Origin: an uncultured Bacteroidales bacterium
GTDB taxonomy: Bacteria; Bacteroidota; Bacteroidia; Bacteroidales; Paludibacteraceae
Length of the DNA: 52,382 nucleotides
Reading direction: 5' to 3'
Assembly: GCA_903830915.1 (NCBI GenBank)
Contig: CAIKVR010000302.1
Coordinates: forward strand, 1-52,382
In this document: positions 37,701 through 45,418 of the stretch, piece after piece
Layout: each line of letters begins with the position of its first letter
How positions within the stretch are numbered: position 1 is the first letter of the stretch
Made by a program: the position numbers and the translations under genes
Notes under the pieces: model-generated
What the model was told of the DNA's origin: nothing
The model's database searches: none
Seen by the model: the letters and a program-made list of their open reading frames with translations, nothing else

Positions 37701-39029
37701 AGAAACAAGGCCATCAATTATAGGTTTAGCTGCAGTGAAGCTATGTTGGAATGTGTTTTCGACCCTGATAAGATTGAAAAAATCTTGTATAATTTGCTGT
37801 CGAATGCCATAAAATTTACATCGCCCAATGGAATTGTAATACTTACTGTTTCAAAAGAAATTTCTTACACCAACGGTTCCAAAAATAATCCTTCAGAATT
37901 TCTTAAAATAGAAGTTTCGGATACAGGTATTGGTATTAAAAAAGAAAATCAGGATAAGATTTTCCAGTATTTTTATCAGACCGAGCAAAACAAACTTGAG
38001 AAAAATGTGGGAACAGGAATTGGTTTGGCTTATATCAATAATGTGGTAAAAGTACATCATGGTACAATTACCTTCGAGAGTCAACTGGGTGAAGGGACTA
38101 AATTCACTGTGTTGTTACCACTTGATAATGATGAGTATTCAAAATACAGTATTGACGAAAAAACCATTCCGACACAATCAGAAAATCTGGAAATTGATAT
38201 AAAAGATCTCCGGGATTCGCTCAATGGTGATAAGGCAACTATTGTGAAAACTAGTACTCATAAAAAAACAGTCTTGATTGTTGACGATAATGAAGAACTA
38301 TTGTCGTATCTGAGAATAGAATTATCAAATGAATACAATACTATCACAGCCCTAAATGGGTTAGTCGGTATTGAGAAAGCTAAGGAAAATCTGCCTGATT
38401 TGATAATTTCCGACTTGATGATGCCCGAGATGGATGGGATTCAGATGTGTAAAATTCTGAAGACACAACTTGAAACCTGCCATATCCCGATTATCATTCT
38501 AACTGCTAAAGCCGATGAAACTTCAGAGAAAGAAGGATTGGAAACTGGTGCGGATGAATATCTGTTGAAACCTATCAAAACCAATTTACTTCGTTTGCGT
38601 GTAAGGAATTTGTTGGAAACAAAATCAAAAATTTATGCTCACATTAACCTGAAAGTCGATGCTGTGGAGTTTCAACAGGCTACCCGCACCAAAGATCAGG
38701 AATTATTGGATAGAGTGGCCGATAAAATAAAGCAAAGTCTGGATGCAACCGAACTGGACATTATGGAATTAAGCAAAGTGCTGGGAATGAGCCGTTCGGC
38801 CTTGTATAAAAGACTCAAACAAATTACCGGTATGTCAACTACCGAGTATGTACGGTTTATTAAGCTGAACGAAGCAGTTCATCTTTTCAAACAAAACAAA
38901 TATTCCATCGAACAGGTAACGTTCATGGTCGGATTTTCAGACACGAAGTACTTCCGCAAATGCTTCAAGTTGGTCTTTGGCTCTTCGCCATCAGAATATA
39001 TTAAGAAAATGAAGGAAAGTGGTGAATAA
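34752..39029 (+). CDS. Hybrid two-component system sensor/regulator (HTCS)
   Basis: A 1425-residue single-protein sensor and transcription factor. Signal peptide 1-22. The periplasmic sensor (about 25-835) has two-component propeller repeats (for example GFIWLATNDGLNRYD, GMLWIGTSDGGLNKYDP, GNLWVGTFGGGLNKL) closed by a Y_Y_Y domain. A transmembrane helix lies at about 842-862. The kinase follows with H901 in NISHELRTPLNLI, then NLLSNAIKFT, DTGIGI and GTGIGLAYI. The receiver has D1221 in ISDLMMPEMDG and a downstream conserved Lys in YLLKP. An AraC-type DNA-binding domain ends the protein (about 1333-1420). HTCS proteins bind an oligosaccharide of their cognate PUL. It is the only PUL regulator in the window, so it is the natural candidate to bind the five shared operators. 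Confidence 0.96.
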   Translation: MKKLLSTLYLLLLSNVFSMVYSQQRLDFNYIGGKEGLTENVVNDIVQDKNGFIWLATNDGLNRYDGYNMIYFRYDPSKTNSLSSNVLTSLKVDKNGMLWIGTSDGGLNKYDPENNTFIRFQNNPTDATTIASGMIDNIEEDNDGNIWLNIRNKGIDRLVINDSKTQFIHYNTHNLGNNYVPVLKSNTTTGMSKSTLGGIWVCSEKGIQRITADQIKVDNLIGWGQNASIPAKNIIESPDKSVWIAYGNGTIINFQTPTSSLNSDLAIRSNLSVGPFIGNVTLDIDQQNELWIGSGNGLFKANKRSVINYSFGQYPLNNLPTNRILCTFVDRYNVLWLGTYNNGALNFPLNQQLFYIFDDLMLSREEKSNPFFNNAIHSVCEDKSGALWIGSEGGGIIRIGEGLNAFIDKTKTERLSVDFLSKSHYSWLLDNNIYCLYFDSKQRLWIGSSEGLIQLSFNSSYNPRKPLSKSDFSVKYFTLKESEFQVFGEGAVFALAEDKYGTVWAAKWNGGLHRYIESENRFEGFHPNPAQQGSISHNTVRTILFEPNGEAWIGTAGGGLNKMIFPDGNKGKPYFICYKNDPDNPQSLSNNYILNLQKDKSGNLWVGTFGGGLNKLIKSDEASHKITFKRYTIENQLPGNTIKGLMFDRENRLWATTNRDLFRMNIGSENITQLISSSRFKIDEFKDNANYLFKNGYMLWGGINGLVIFSPEKSENKNSNVCPCLTNIFIDNKQLNPGEKTDGDILLKKAIQYTDKIVLPYYKNTIELQFSGMDFSNTKGIVYKYYLDGYDNNPVVSNKSGVRYTKIPYGSYKFHLNASVDGVHWCDNEVVLQIRISPPFWLSIYAVLFYIIFALGIGYLVYRFIVFRFKLQSQIKIEQIKSEQTGKINDLKLQFFTNISHELRTPLNLITNPIDSLVSDPEMNTVQLKLLKMVQHNTNRLQKLINQLLDFRKIESGVLSLSLVKADILPFIHDIYRSFDDVARNKAINYRFSCSEAMLECVFDPDKIEKILYNLLSNAIKFTSPNGIVILTVSKEISYTNGSKNNPSEFLKIEVSDTGIGIKKENQDKIFQYFYQTEQNKLEKNVGTGIGLAYINNVVKVHHGTITFESQLGEGTKFTVLLPLDNDEYSKYSIDEKTIPTQSENLEIDIKDLRDSLNGDKATIVKTSTHKKTVLIVDDNEELLSYLRIELSNEYNTITALNGLVGIEKAKENLPDLIISDLMMPEMDGIQMCKILKTQLETCHIPIIILTAKADETSEKEGLETGADEYLLKPIKTNLLRLRVRNLLETKSKIYAHINLKVDAVEFQQATRTKDQELLDRVADKIKQSLDATELDIMELSKVLGMSRSALYKRLKQITGMSTTEYVRFIKLNEAVHLFKQNKYSIEQVTFMVGFSDTKYFRKCFKLVFGSSPSEYIKKMKESGE

Positions 39030-39032
39030 AAT

Positions 39033-39067
39033 ACCCATTTAGCCCCTTTTTTATATTCATTTCTCCC
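39033..39067 (+). promoter_or_regulatory. PUL operator copy D
   Basis: Box 1 ACCCATTTAGCCCC (39033-39046) and box 2 TCATTTCTCCC (39057-39067), half-sites 22 bp apart (39035, 39057). The -7 box TAATTTTG is at 39090-39097, 22 bp past the element. It starts right after the HTCS stop codon and drives the GH130 operon. Confidence 0.7.
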
Positions 39068-39089
39068 TTTCAAAAATTGCTTTTGAGAT

Positions 39090-39097
39090 TAATTTTG
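39090..39097 (+). promoter_or_regulatory. -7 box (TAATTTTG) of the GH130 operon
   Basis: Matches TAnnTTTG, 27 bp before the ATG at 39125, at the same operator distance as the other copies. Confidence 0.6.
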
Positions 39098-39124
39098 CTT
39101 CAACAAATTTAATATCAAACATAT

Positions 39125-40174
39125 ATGGCAGTTTTAAGAAGTAAGCAGAATCCGATTATCTTACCGGATAATGTAAAACCCTCCAGAGAAGATTTTGAAG
39201 TTCACTATGTTATGAATTGCGGTGTTACCGAGTTCGAAGGTGATGTATTGTTGTTACTCCGTGTTGCAGAAACACCTATTAATCGTGACCCGAAAATAGT
39301 AAAAGCACCCTGGTTCAACGAGGCAAGCGGAAAAGTGGAAATTGAAACATTTGCTGCTGCAGATGCACGTGTTAACTTTTCAGATCCACGTGTTATCGAA
39401 GCTCCCTGGCGCAGAATTCTCACCACTATTTCGCACTTACGTGTAGCTCGCAGTAAAGATGGTATCAATTTCGTAGTGGAAGAAACTCCGGCTATGTATC
39501 CTGCCAACAAATACGAAGAATTCGGTATTGAAGACCCCCGAATTACCAAATTGGACGATACATATTACATCAACTACAGCTGTTGCGCCAGCGTTGGTGT
39601 AACTACCTGTCTGGCAACGACCAAAGACTTTAAAAACTTCGAGCGTCAGGGCGTTATTTTCACTCCTGATAACAAGGACGTAGCTATTTTCCCCGAAAAA
39701 ATAAACGGAACCTATCGTGCATTGTGTCGTCCGGCTTCAGCAGAATACAAACGTCGTGAAATCTGGATTTCAGAATCGGACAATTTGCGTTACTGGGGCA
39801 ATCATAAACAATTGGTTTCGGTAAACGAAACTGACTGGGACAATGGTCGAATTGGTTGTAGTGCAGTGCCATTTATGACCGAAAAAGGATGGTTGGAAAT
39901 TTATCACGCCGCCGATGCAAACGACCGTTACTGTTTGGGTGCATTATTGATGGATAAAGATGACCCTACCAAAATACTCGGAAAATCATTTAAACCCTTA
40001 ATGGAACCTTTGGCATCCTACGAAAAATGGGGTTTCTATGGTCCGGTTATTTTCCTTTGTGGAGTGCTGGTTCACGACCGCACTGTTAAGATTTATTATG
40101 GTGCAGCTGACACATCAGTTTGTTATGCAGAAGTAACTCTCGACGATATTTTTGCAGAATTGACCTACTATTAA
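39125..40174 (+). CDS. GH130 family beta-mannoside phosphorylase/hydrolase
   Basis: A 349-residue five-bladed beta-propeller enzyme without signal peptide, so probably cytoplasmic. Family marks are the opening RSKQNPIILPDNVKPSREDF, the catalytic acid D137 in FGIEDPRITKLDDTYY, and the late GPVIFLCGVLVHD and YYGAADTSVCYAEVTLDDI segments. GH130 members cleave beta-mannosides by phosphorolysis or hydrolysis; which of these applies needs the phosphate-binding residues, not judged here. Cytoplasmic location and a transporter gene next to it suit processing of imported mannosides. It heads the operon behind operator copy D. Confidence 0.88.
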   Translation: MAVLRSKQNPIILPDNVKPSREDFEVHYVMNCGVTEFEGDVLLLLRVAETPINRDPKIVKAPWFNEASGKVEIETFAAADARVNFSDPRVIEAPWRRILTTISHLRVARSKDGINFVVEETPAMYPANKYEEFGIEDPRITKLDDTYYINYSCCASVGVTTCLATTKDFKNFERQGVIFTPDNKDVAIFPEKINGTYRALCRPASAEYKRREIWISESDNLRYWGNHKQLVSVNETDWDNGRIGCSAVPFMTEKGWLEIYHAADANDRYCLGALLMDKDDPTKILGKSFKPLMEPLASYEKWGFYGPVIFLCGVLVHDRTVKIYYGAADTSVCYAEVTLDDIFAELTYY

Positions 40175-40178
40175 ACAT

Positions 40179-40256
40179 GTTTATAAAGTTAGTAAAGTTC
40201 ATAAAGCTGAAAACGATTTCACTTTATGAACTTTATAGACTTTTCACTTTATAAAC
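40179..40256 (+). repeat. Nested inverted repeats between GH130 and MFS genes
   Basis: The inner stem TAAAGTTCATAAAG (40193-40206) pairs perfectly with 40222-40235. An outer pair GTTTATAAAGT (40179-40189) and ACTTTATAAAC (40246-40256) brackets it. The resulting long AT-rich hairpin, with no T run after it, sits in a same-strand 121-bp gap and may act as an mRNA processing or stability element. Confidence 0.55.
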
Positions 40257-40295
40257 TAATTTTCTCGGATTAAATACCTCAAATCAATACTTACC

Positions 40296-41633
40296 ATGCT
40301 TTCAAAAATCAAAAACGAAATCTCGCATTTCAACTCCTTCCCACGTAATATGCGGTATCTGCTGATGGCAAATTTAATGTATGCCTTTGTACTACCGGTT
40401 ATTGAATTATTTGTAGGAGCTTATATAGTTTCACCTCCCGATGCAACTAAAATACTCACAGTAGCTGAAAAACAGGCAAATATAAATTTATACTTGTTTT
40501 ATCAGTTTGCAGTTTATTTTGGTACTCCATTAACTTTTGTAATTAATGGATTTTTGTTGCGAAAAATTAAAGTTTCGTATCTTTATTCGTTGGGATTATT
40601 GTTGAGCGGTGTTTCTATGACTTTGATGATGTCATTTAAACATCTTAGTCCAATTGGAGTTGTCTGTGCAGGTTTGATTATGGGTACCTCATATGGATTT
40701 TTCTGGGCCAATCGTGATTATATGTCGCTGGATGCTACTACAGATGAGTCACGAAATTATTATTTCAGCATTGATACTATTTTCTATACGCTTACCTGGA
40801 TTATTGTTCCATCGATTATTGGTACAGTAATCGCATTCGGACCTACACATCTACTCTATACTGCTAAATCTGCCTATATTGGCATCACTGTTGCTGTATT
40901 TATTCTTTCATTATTGGCTGTTTTTATCATCAATAGAGAAAAATACCACAATCCAAAAAGTGAAAAATTCCTGTTTTTCAAGTACGATAAACTTTGGCGT
41001 AAAATGATTGCCTTTTCAATTACAAAGGGTGTGATGCAGGGTGCTATCATGATTTTTCCAATACTCTTGATTTTATCCATGATTGGTGGAGTGAACATGT
41101 TGGGAATCATCGTCTCAGGTGGGCAAATTCTTTCTGCCATCATGCTTTATATCATCGGACGTATTGCCAAACCAAAACACCGCTTAGCTATTTATATTGT
41201 TTCAATTTCATTTTTTACCATTGCCATTCTTATTCATGGTACACTTTATTCGGTTTTGGGAGTAATTTTATACAATGTATTACAATTTATTGCCAAACCA
41301 CTTCACGATGTATCGTACTTCCCTACCGAATTCAGGGTAATTGATATAGTGAGTAAAATAGAAAACAGAAGTGAGTTTTCATACATTATAAACCATGAGA
41401 TTTCACTCTTTTTTGGAAGAATAACAGCCATCCTTTTGGTACTGTTTCTAGCTTACGAGATTAATGCTGACTTTGCACTACGCTTCGGATTGTTCTTTAT
41501 TGCTGCGGTAATGCTTTTATCGGTTTTTATCGGAAAGAGTCTGATTAAAGATTGTAATAAAAAGGAGATTATTGATGATTTTGCTGTTGAAATTACGCAA
41601 GTTGAAGATGAACAACAAAGAAAAGCTATTTAA
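40296..41633 (+). CDS. MFS-type sugar transporter
   Basis: A 445-residue inner-membrane protein with about 12 hydrophobic helices. It starts with a short cytoplasmic tail, then LMANLMYAFVLPVIELFVGAY. A GFFWANRDYMSLD loop and GFLLRKIKVSYL between helices 2 and 3 correspond to MFS features. It differs from the DRQ-type carrier at 16887. Position between GH130 and GH32 genes indicates uptake of an oligosaccharide or sugar released by the locus; the substrate is unknown. Its 3' end overlaps the GH32 start by 26 bp. Confidence 0.8.
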   Translation: MLSKIKNEISHFNSFPRNMRYLLMANLMYAFVLPVIELFVGAYIVSPPDATKILTVAEKQANINLYLFYQFAVYFGTPLTFVINGFLLRKIKVSYLYSLGLLLSGVSMTLMMSFKHLSPIGVVCAGLIMGTSYGFFWANRDYMSLDATTDESRNYYFSIDTIFYTLTWIIVPSIIGTVIAFGPTHLLYTAKSAYIGITVAVFILSLLAVFIINREKYHNPKSEKFLFFKYDKLWRKMIAFSITKGVMQGAIMIFPILLILSMIGGVNMLGIIVSGGQILSAIMLYIIGRIAKPKHRLAIYIVSISFFTIAILIHGTLYSVLGVILYNVLQFIAKPLHDVSYFPTEFRVIDIVSKIENRSEFSYIINHEISLFFGRITAILLVLFLAYEINADFALRFGLFFIAAVMLLSVFIGKSLIKDCNKKEIIDDFAVEITQVEDEQQRKAI

Positions 41634-43101
41634 TATTGGAATAATATATATTACTTTTCTAGCCATCAGTTCGCTTGATTTGATGGCTCAAACCGACAGC
41701 TCTTTTTTACCAAATCATGCCCTTCAAACCTTTGAAAGTTACAAAGGCACAGACTACAATCAGTCTTTGCGCCCTCAGTTTCACTTTACTTCACTGAAAA
41801 ACTGGCTCAATGACCCCAATGGGATGGTCTGGTACGACGGCGAATATCACCTTTATTTTCAGCACAATCCAACCAATATAAAATGGGAAAACGTGTTGGT
41901 TTGGGGGCATGCGATAAGTACCGATATGGTTCACTGGACACAACTGCCTCACGCCATTATGCCGGCTCTAAATCATGGCGGAATTTGGTCGGGGTCTGCT
42001 GCAGTAGATCAAAATAACACGCTTGGAAAACAAATAGGAAATATCAAAACATTGATTGCTTATTTTACCTACAATGGTGGTCAAAGTGCTGCATACAGCA
42101 CCGACAAAGGTCGAACCTATCAATTCCTGAATGATGGAAAACCAATCGTACTGAACCCCGAATACAAAGGAGCACGTGACCCGAAGTTTTTTTGGCACGA
42201 AGCGAGTAAAAGATGGATTATGGTGCTTTGGATAAAAATGGTGGAAAATGAAGGGTTGCCGAATGAAAAACCGGGTAAAGTAAGGTTTTATTCATCCAAA
42301 AATCTGATTGACTGGACGTTGACAAGTGAACTTAACCGAAACTGGGCTTATGAGTGCATTGACTTTGTACAACTTCCGGTGGATGGTAATCCCCACAATA
42401 AAAAATGGTTACTTTACGATGCCAGTTTTGATTATGAAGTAGGTACATTCGACGGAAAAACATTTACTTCCGATAAAAAATCATTTATCGGTGACTTGGG
42501 ACCAAATTTTTATGCCGGACAAAACTTTAATAACAGCCCCGATAGCCGAACAGTGATGATAGGTTGGATGCGTGGTGGAAACCTTTTCCAGAAAGCAGAA
42601 ATGCCGTTCAGTCAGCAAATGTCTTTCCCCACAACTCTTGAACTAAAAACAACACCCGAAGGCATTCGTCTGTATCGTTGGCCAATAAAGGAAATTGAAA
42701 AACTATACACGAAAACTTATACATTCAATAATTTATCCCTTGAAAAAACAAATGAAAAACTTGCTGAAATTAAAGCAGAATTAATAGATTTGTCAGTTGA
42801 ATTTGAAACAAAAAATCCATTGAAAATTTCAATTCGCGGATTGGATGTGATTTACGACAGTAAAACCGATTCTATTCATTTCGGGAAAACACGAATTCCT
42901 GCTCCGGCTTTTCAGAATAAAGTTAGTCTGCGCATTTTGCTTGATCGCACATCGTTTGAATTGTTTGTAAATAATGGAGCTTCTGTCGCTACTTTTTATG
43001 CAGTACCAAAAGCTGAAAACCAACGTATAGCTATTTCAGGAGAAAAAGAAACAATAATTAATTCGTTAATTGCTAATGAGTTAAAATCTGCATGGCACTA
43101 A
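41608..43101 (+). CDS. GH32 glycoside hydrolase (levanase/inulinase/invertase type)
   Basis: A 497-residue secreted enzyme from the preferred ATG at 41608, which gives a good signal peptide (residues 1-28, ending LMAQ). An ATG at 41572 would prepend 12 residues and spoil it. The catalytic set is complete: D69 nucleophile in NWLNDPNGM, D191 in ARDPKFF (transition-state stabiliser), and E249 in YECIDF (acid/base). The five-bladed propeller is followed by the usual beta-sandwich (RILLDRTSFELFVNNG). GH32 acts on fructofuranosides. A fructan-type enzyme beside sialidase and sulfatases is unusual. It overlaps the transporter gene by 26 bp. Confidence 0.93.
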   Translation: MNNKEKLFNIGIIYITFLAISSLDLMAQTDSSFLPNHALQTFESYKGTDYNQSLRPQFHFTSLKNWLNDPNGMVWYDGEYHLYFQHNPTNIKWENVLVWGHAISTDMVHWTQLPHAIMPALNHGGIWSGSAAVDQNNTLGKQIGNIKTLIAYFTYNGGQSAAYSTDKGRTYQFLNDGKPIVLNPEYKGARDPKFFWHEASKRWIMVLWIKMVENEGLPNEKPGKVRFYSSKNLIDWTLTSELNRNWAYECIDFVQLPVDGNPHNKKWLLYDASFDYEVGTFDGKTFTSDKKSFIGDLGPNFYAGQNFNNSPDSRTVMIGWMRGGNLFQKAEMPFSQQMSFPTTLELKTTPEGIRLYRWPIKEIEKLYTKTYTFNNLSLEKTNEKLAEIKAELIDLSVEFETKNPLKISIRGLDVIYDSKTDSIHFGKTRIPAPAFQNKVSLRILLDRTSFELFVNNGASVATFYAVPKAENQRIAISGEKETIINSLIANELKSAWH

Positions 43102-43118
43102 AAATAATAAAACTTATT

Positions 43119-45161
43119 ATGAAAATCTATATTTTAAAATCAATTTCTATTGCAATGTTGTTAGCGTTGACAATCACTGCTCAAGCAAAAGAATACTATG
43201 TTTCCCCAAAAGGAAATGATACCAATTCAGGCACAATTTACTTACCTTTTAAAACCATTCAAAAAGCAGCTGATTTAATGGTTGCAGGCGATGTGTGTTT
43301 TATTCGTGAAGGTATTTACCACGAAACGGTTACACCCAAAAACTCAGGAACAGTTGTTAAGACTATTCGATTTGAAGCCTATAACAATGAAAATGTAATT
43401 CTGGATGGAACAAAACTGGTGGAAGGAAAATGGACAAAATACAAAGGCAACATTTACAAAACAAAGGTAGAAGCCAATAAAATAGATCAGTTATTTGCCG
43501 ATACAGCCATGATGATTGAAGCGCGCTGGCCAAATATGAAATCGACCGAAGTGTTCGATCGCAGCAAATGGGCGGCAGTAGATTATGGCAGCAAACACGG
43601 TATGATAGTAAGTGAAGCAATAGCCAAAACAGGCATCGATTGGACAGGTGCTCAGGCTTATCTCAACGTGGCGCATCAATGGTGGACCTGGTGCAGACCC
43701 ATTATTTCTCACAAAGTAGGCTCAAAAGAACTGAATTACGCTGCCGATTTAGTGGGTTTATGCGATTACACACCTGAATTCAGAAAACCGGATAATCTGC
43801 TGAATGCCTGGGCTGACGATTATTTCTATCTTTTCGGGAAACTTGAAGCACTGGATGTAGAGAAAGAGTGGTATTTTAATCCTAAAACCAAAGAACTTTA
43901 TTTTTATGCTCCCGAAGGAAAAAATCCGGCAACATTGAATGTGACTTACAAAGTCACAGATTACGGATTTTATGCCAAAGACAAGAATTATATTTCAATT
44001 AAAGGCATTAATTTCTTTGCCTGTACCTTTCTGTTGGAAGATTGTAATCATTGTATAGTAGCAAATTCCAATCTGAAATTCCCAAGTTATGCCCGTACTA
44101 TTACCGAATACGATCAGGAACGAAAAGAGTCGGTGTTCAGCAAAATTGTAGGTGATTACAACAAAGTGGATCATATTTCCATTTCCTTTGCCAATAATTT
44201 GGGTTTAATGACCATGGGAAACTACAACGAAGTGACCAACAGCATTATTCATGATGTAAACTGGTCGGGAACGTTGATTTACCCGGCTTTGCAATTGTCA
44301 GCAAGTCCGCATCTGGGTGTAAACTGGTTTAATACCATTCAATATCCCCCAACACCACGCACGCCCGAAAACAGCGATGTTACTTCCTTTGGCAATGTGG
44401 CTGGAAACAATACCTTATACAATTGCGGAGGACCAATTTTGGTATATCATGCAGCCCAAAGCATAGTGGAATACAATCATATTTACGATGGTGGCTTGGC
44501 ATGTAAAGACGTTTCGTTGGTATATGGTTGCTGGCCATTTTCACACAGTAGTACGGTTCGTTACAACTGGGTACATGGCTGCATTACCGAAGATTATCAT
44601 AGCAAAGAGAAACGCGGTGGGCTTGGAATTCGCTGTGATGACCAATCCCGTCACAATATCTTTCATCACAATGTGGTGTGGGATTGCGGAGATATAGGCA
44701 TCATTGCTAAAGGTGACGATAATATCATTTATAACAATACCGTTTTCAATTGTCGGAGTTCAATTGAAATGCCTCAAAAAGCAGAACCGCTAAAAGTGTG
44801 GGCGGTGCAATGGCCACGATTGTTGAATGAAAATGTAAACACACGTGCTTTCAATAATTTGATTAACAACCTAAAAGCGTCCCGAAATCCTAAAGATACA
44901 CTAGCTGCCAATGACAAACTGTTCAATAATTATATTGCTCAAAAGCCTTATCCATTAAGAGATATTTCAAAACGTGATTTTCGTCCGTTAGAGAATTCCG
45001 ATATTGTGGATAATGGAGTTAGTATGTCTTATGCCGAAAACAAGTATTCAGGTAAATTTCCCGATATGGGAGCTTATGAAGCTGATGGCGAATTGTGGAT
45101 TCCCGGCGCAAAATGGGCTGAAAATAATGATTGGATGAAGGTACTGGTAAAGACAAAATAA
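43119..45161 (+). CDS. Right-handed parallel beta-helix protein (paralogue 3)
   Basis: A 680-residue secreted protein from the preferred ATG at 43119, with signal peptide 1-23. An upstream in-frame ATG at 43092, overlapping the GH32 stop, adds 9 residues ahead of it. Shared family marks are YYVSPKGNDTNSGTIYLPF, AGDVCFIREGIYHETV, DQLFADTAMMIEARWPN and a late RGGLGIRCDDQSRHNIFHHN. It lacks both the fibronectin-like domain and the T9SS tail of its paralogues. It is more diverged from paralogues 1 and 2 than they are from each other. It closes the GH130 operon, with a terminator 24 bp after its stop. Likely a glycan lyase or glycosidase; catalytic residues not identified. Confidence 0.8.
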   Translation: MKIYILKSISIAMLLALTITAQAKEYYVSPKGNDTNSGTIYLPFKTIQKAADLMVAGDVCFIREGIYHETVTPKNSGTVVKTIRFEAYNNENVILDGTKLVEGKWTKYKGNIYKTKVEANKIDQLFADTAMMIEARWPNMKSTEVFDRSKWAAVDYGSKHGMIVSEAIAKTGIDWTGAQAYLNVAHQWWTWCRPIISHKVGSKELNYAADLVGLCDYTPEFRKPDNLLNAWADDYFYLFGKLEALDVEKEWYFNPKTKELYFYAPEGKNPATLNVTYKVTDYGFYAKDKNYISIKGINFFACTFLLEDCNHCIVANSNLKFPSYARTITEYDQERKESVFSKIVGDYNKVDHISISFANNLGLMTMGNYNEVTNSIIHDVNWSGTLIYPALQLSASPHLGVNWFNTIQYPPTPRTPENSDVTSFGNVAGNNTLYNCGGPILVYHAAQSIVEYNHIYDGGLACKDVSLVYGCWPFSHSSTVRYNWVHGCITEDYHSKEKRGGLGIRCDDQSRHNIFHHNVVWDCGDIGIIAKGDDNIIYNNTVFNCRSSIEMPQKAEPLKVWAVQWPRLLNENVNTRAFNNLINNLKASRNPKDTLAANDKLFNNYIAQKPYPLRDISKRDFRPLENSDIVDNGVSMSYAENKYSGKFPDMGAYEADGELWIPGAKWAENNDWMKVLVKTK

Positions 45162-45184
45162 GTACATTGTTATTCAAATATTAA

Positions 45185-45222
45185 CTGCAATTACAAATAT
45201 ACAATCTGTAATTGCGGTTTTT
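45185..45222 (+). terminator. Intrinsic terminator after the GH130 operon
   Basis: CTGCAATTACA (45185-45195) pairs with TGTAATTGCGG (45207-45217), one G-U pair, 11-nt loop, followed by TTTTTCTGTTTT. Confidence 0.8.
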
Positions 45223-45306
45223 CTGTTTTAGATCATTACTTCCCCTGCTCGAAAATCTGTCATTGTATTGATTTCATAGTTCCTGGCTTTTGTTTCTGAA
45301 GTTTTT

Positions 45307-45341
45307 ACCCATTATACCCCCAATATTTATTTTTTTGTCCC
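45307..45341 (+). promoter_or_regulatory. PUL operator copy E
   Basis: Box 1 ACCCATTATACCCC (45307-45320) and box 2 TTTTTTGTCCC (45331-45341), half-sites 22 bp apart (45309, 45331). The -7 box TATTTTTG is at 45364-45371, 22 bp past the element. It drives the large repeat protein gene at 45419. Confidence 0.7.
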
Positions 45342-45363
45342 TATTCTTCTTTCTACAACAGCT

Positions 45364-45371
45364 TATTTTTG
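45364..45371 (+). promoter_or_regulatory. -7 box (TATTTTTG) for gene at 45419
   Basis: Matches TAnnTTTG, identical to the box of copy B, 47 bp before the ATG. Confidence 0.55.
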
Positions 45372-45418
45372 CTACGGATATAAACTCAAAAAATCAAATT
45401 AATCTTAAATAATAAATC

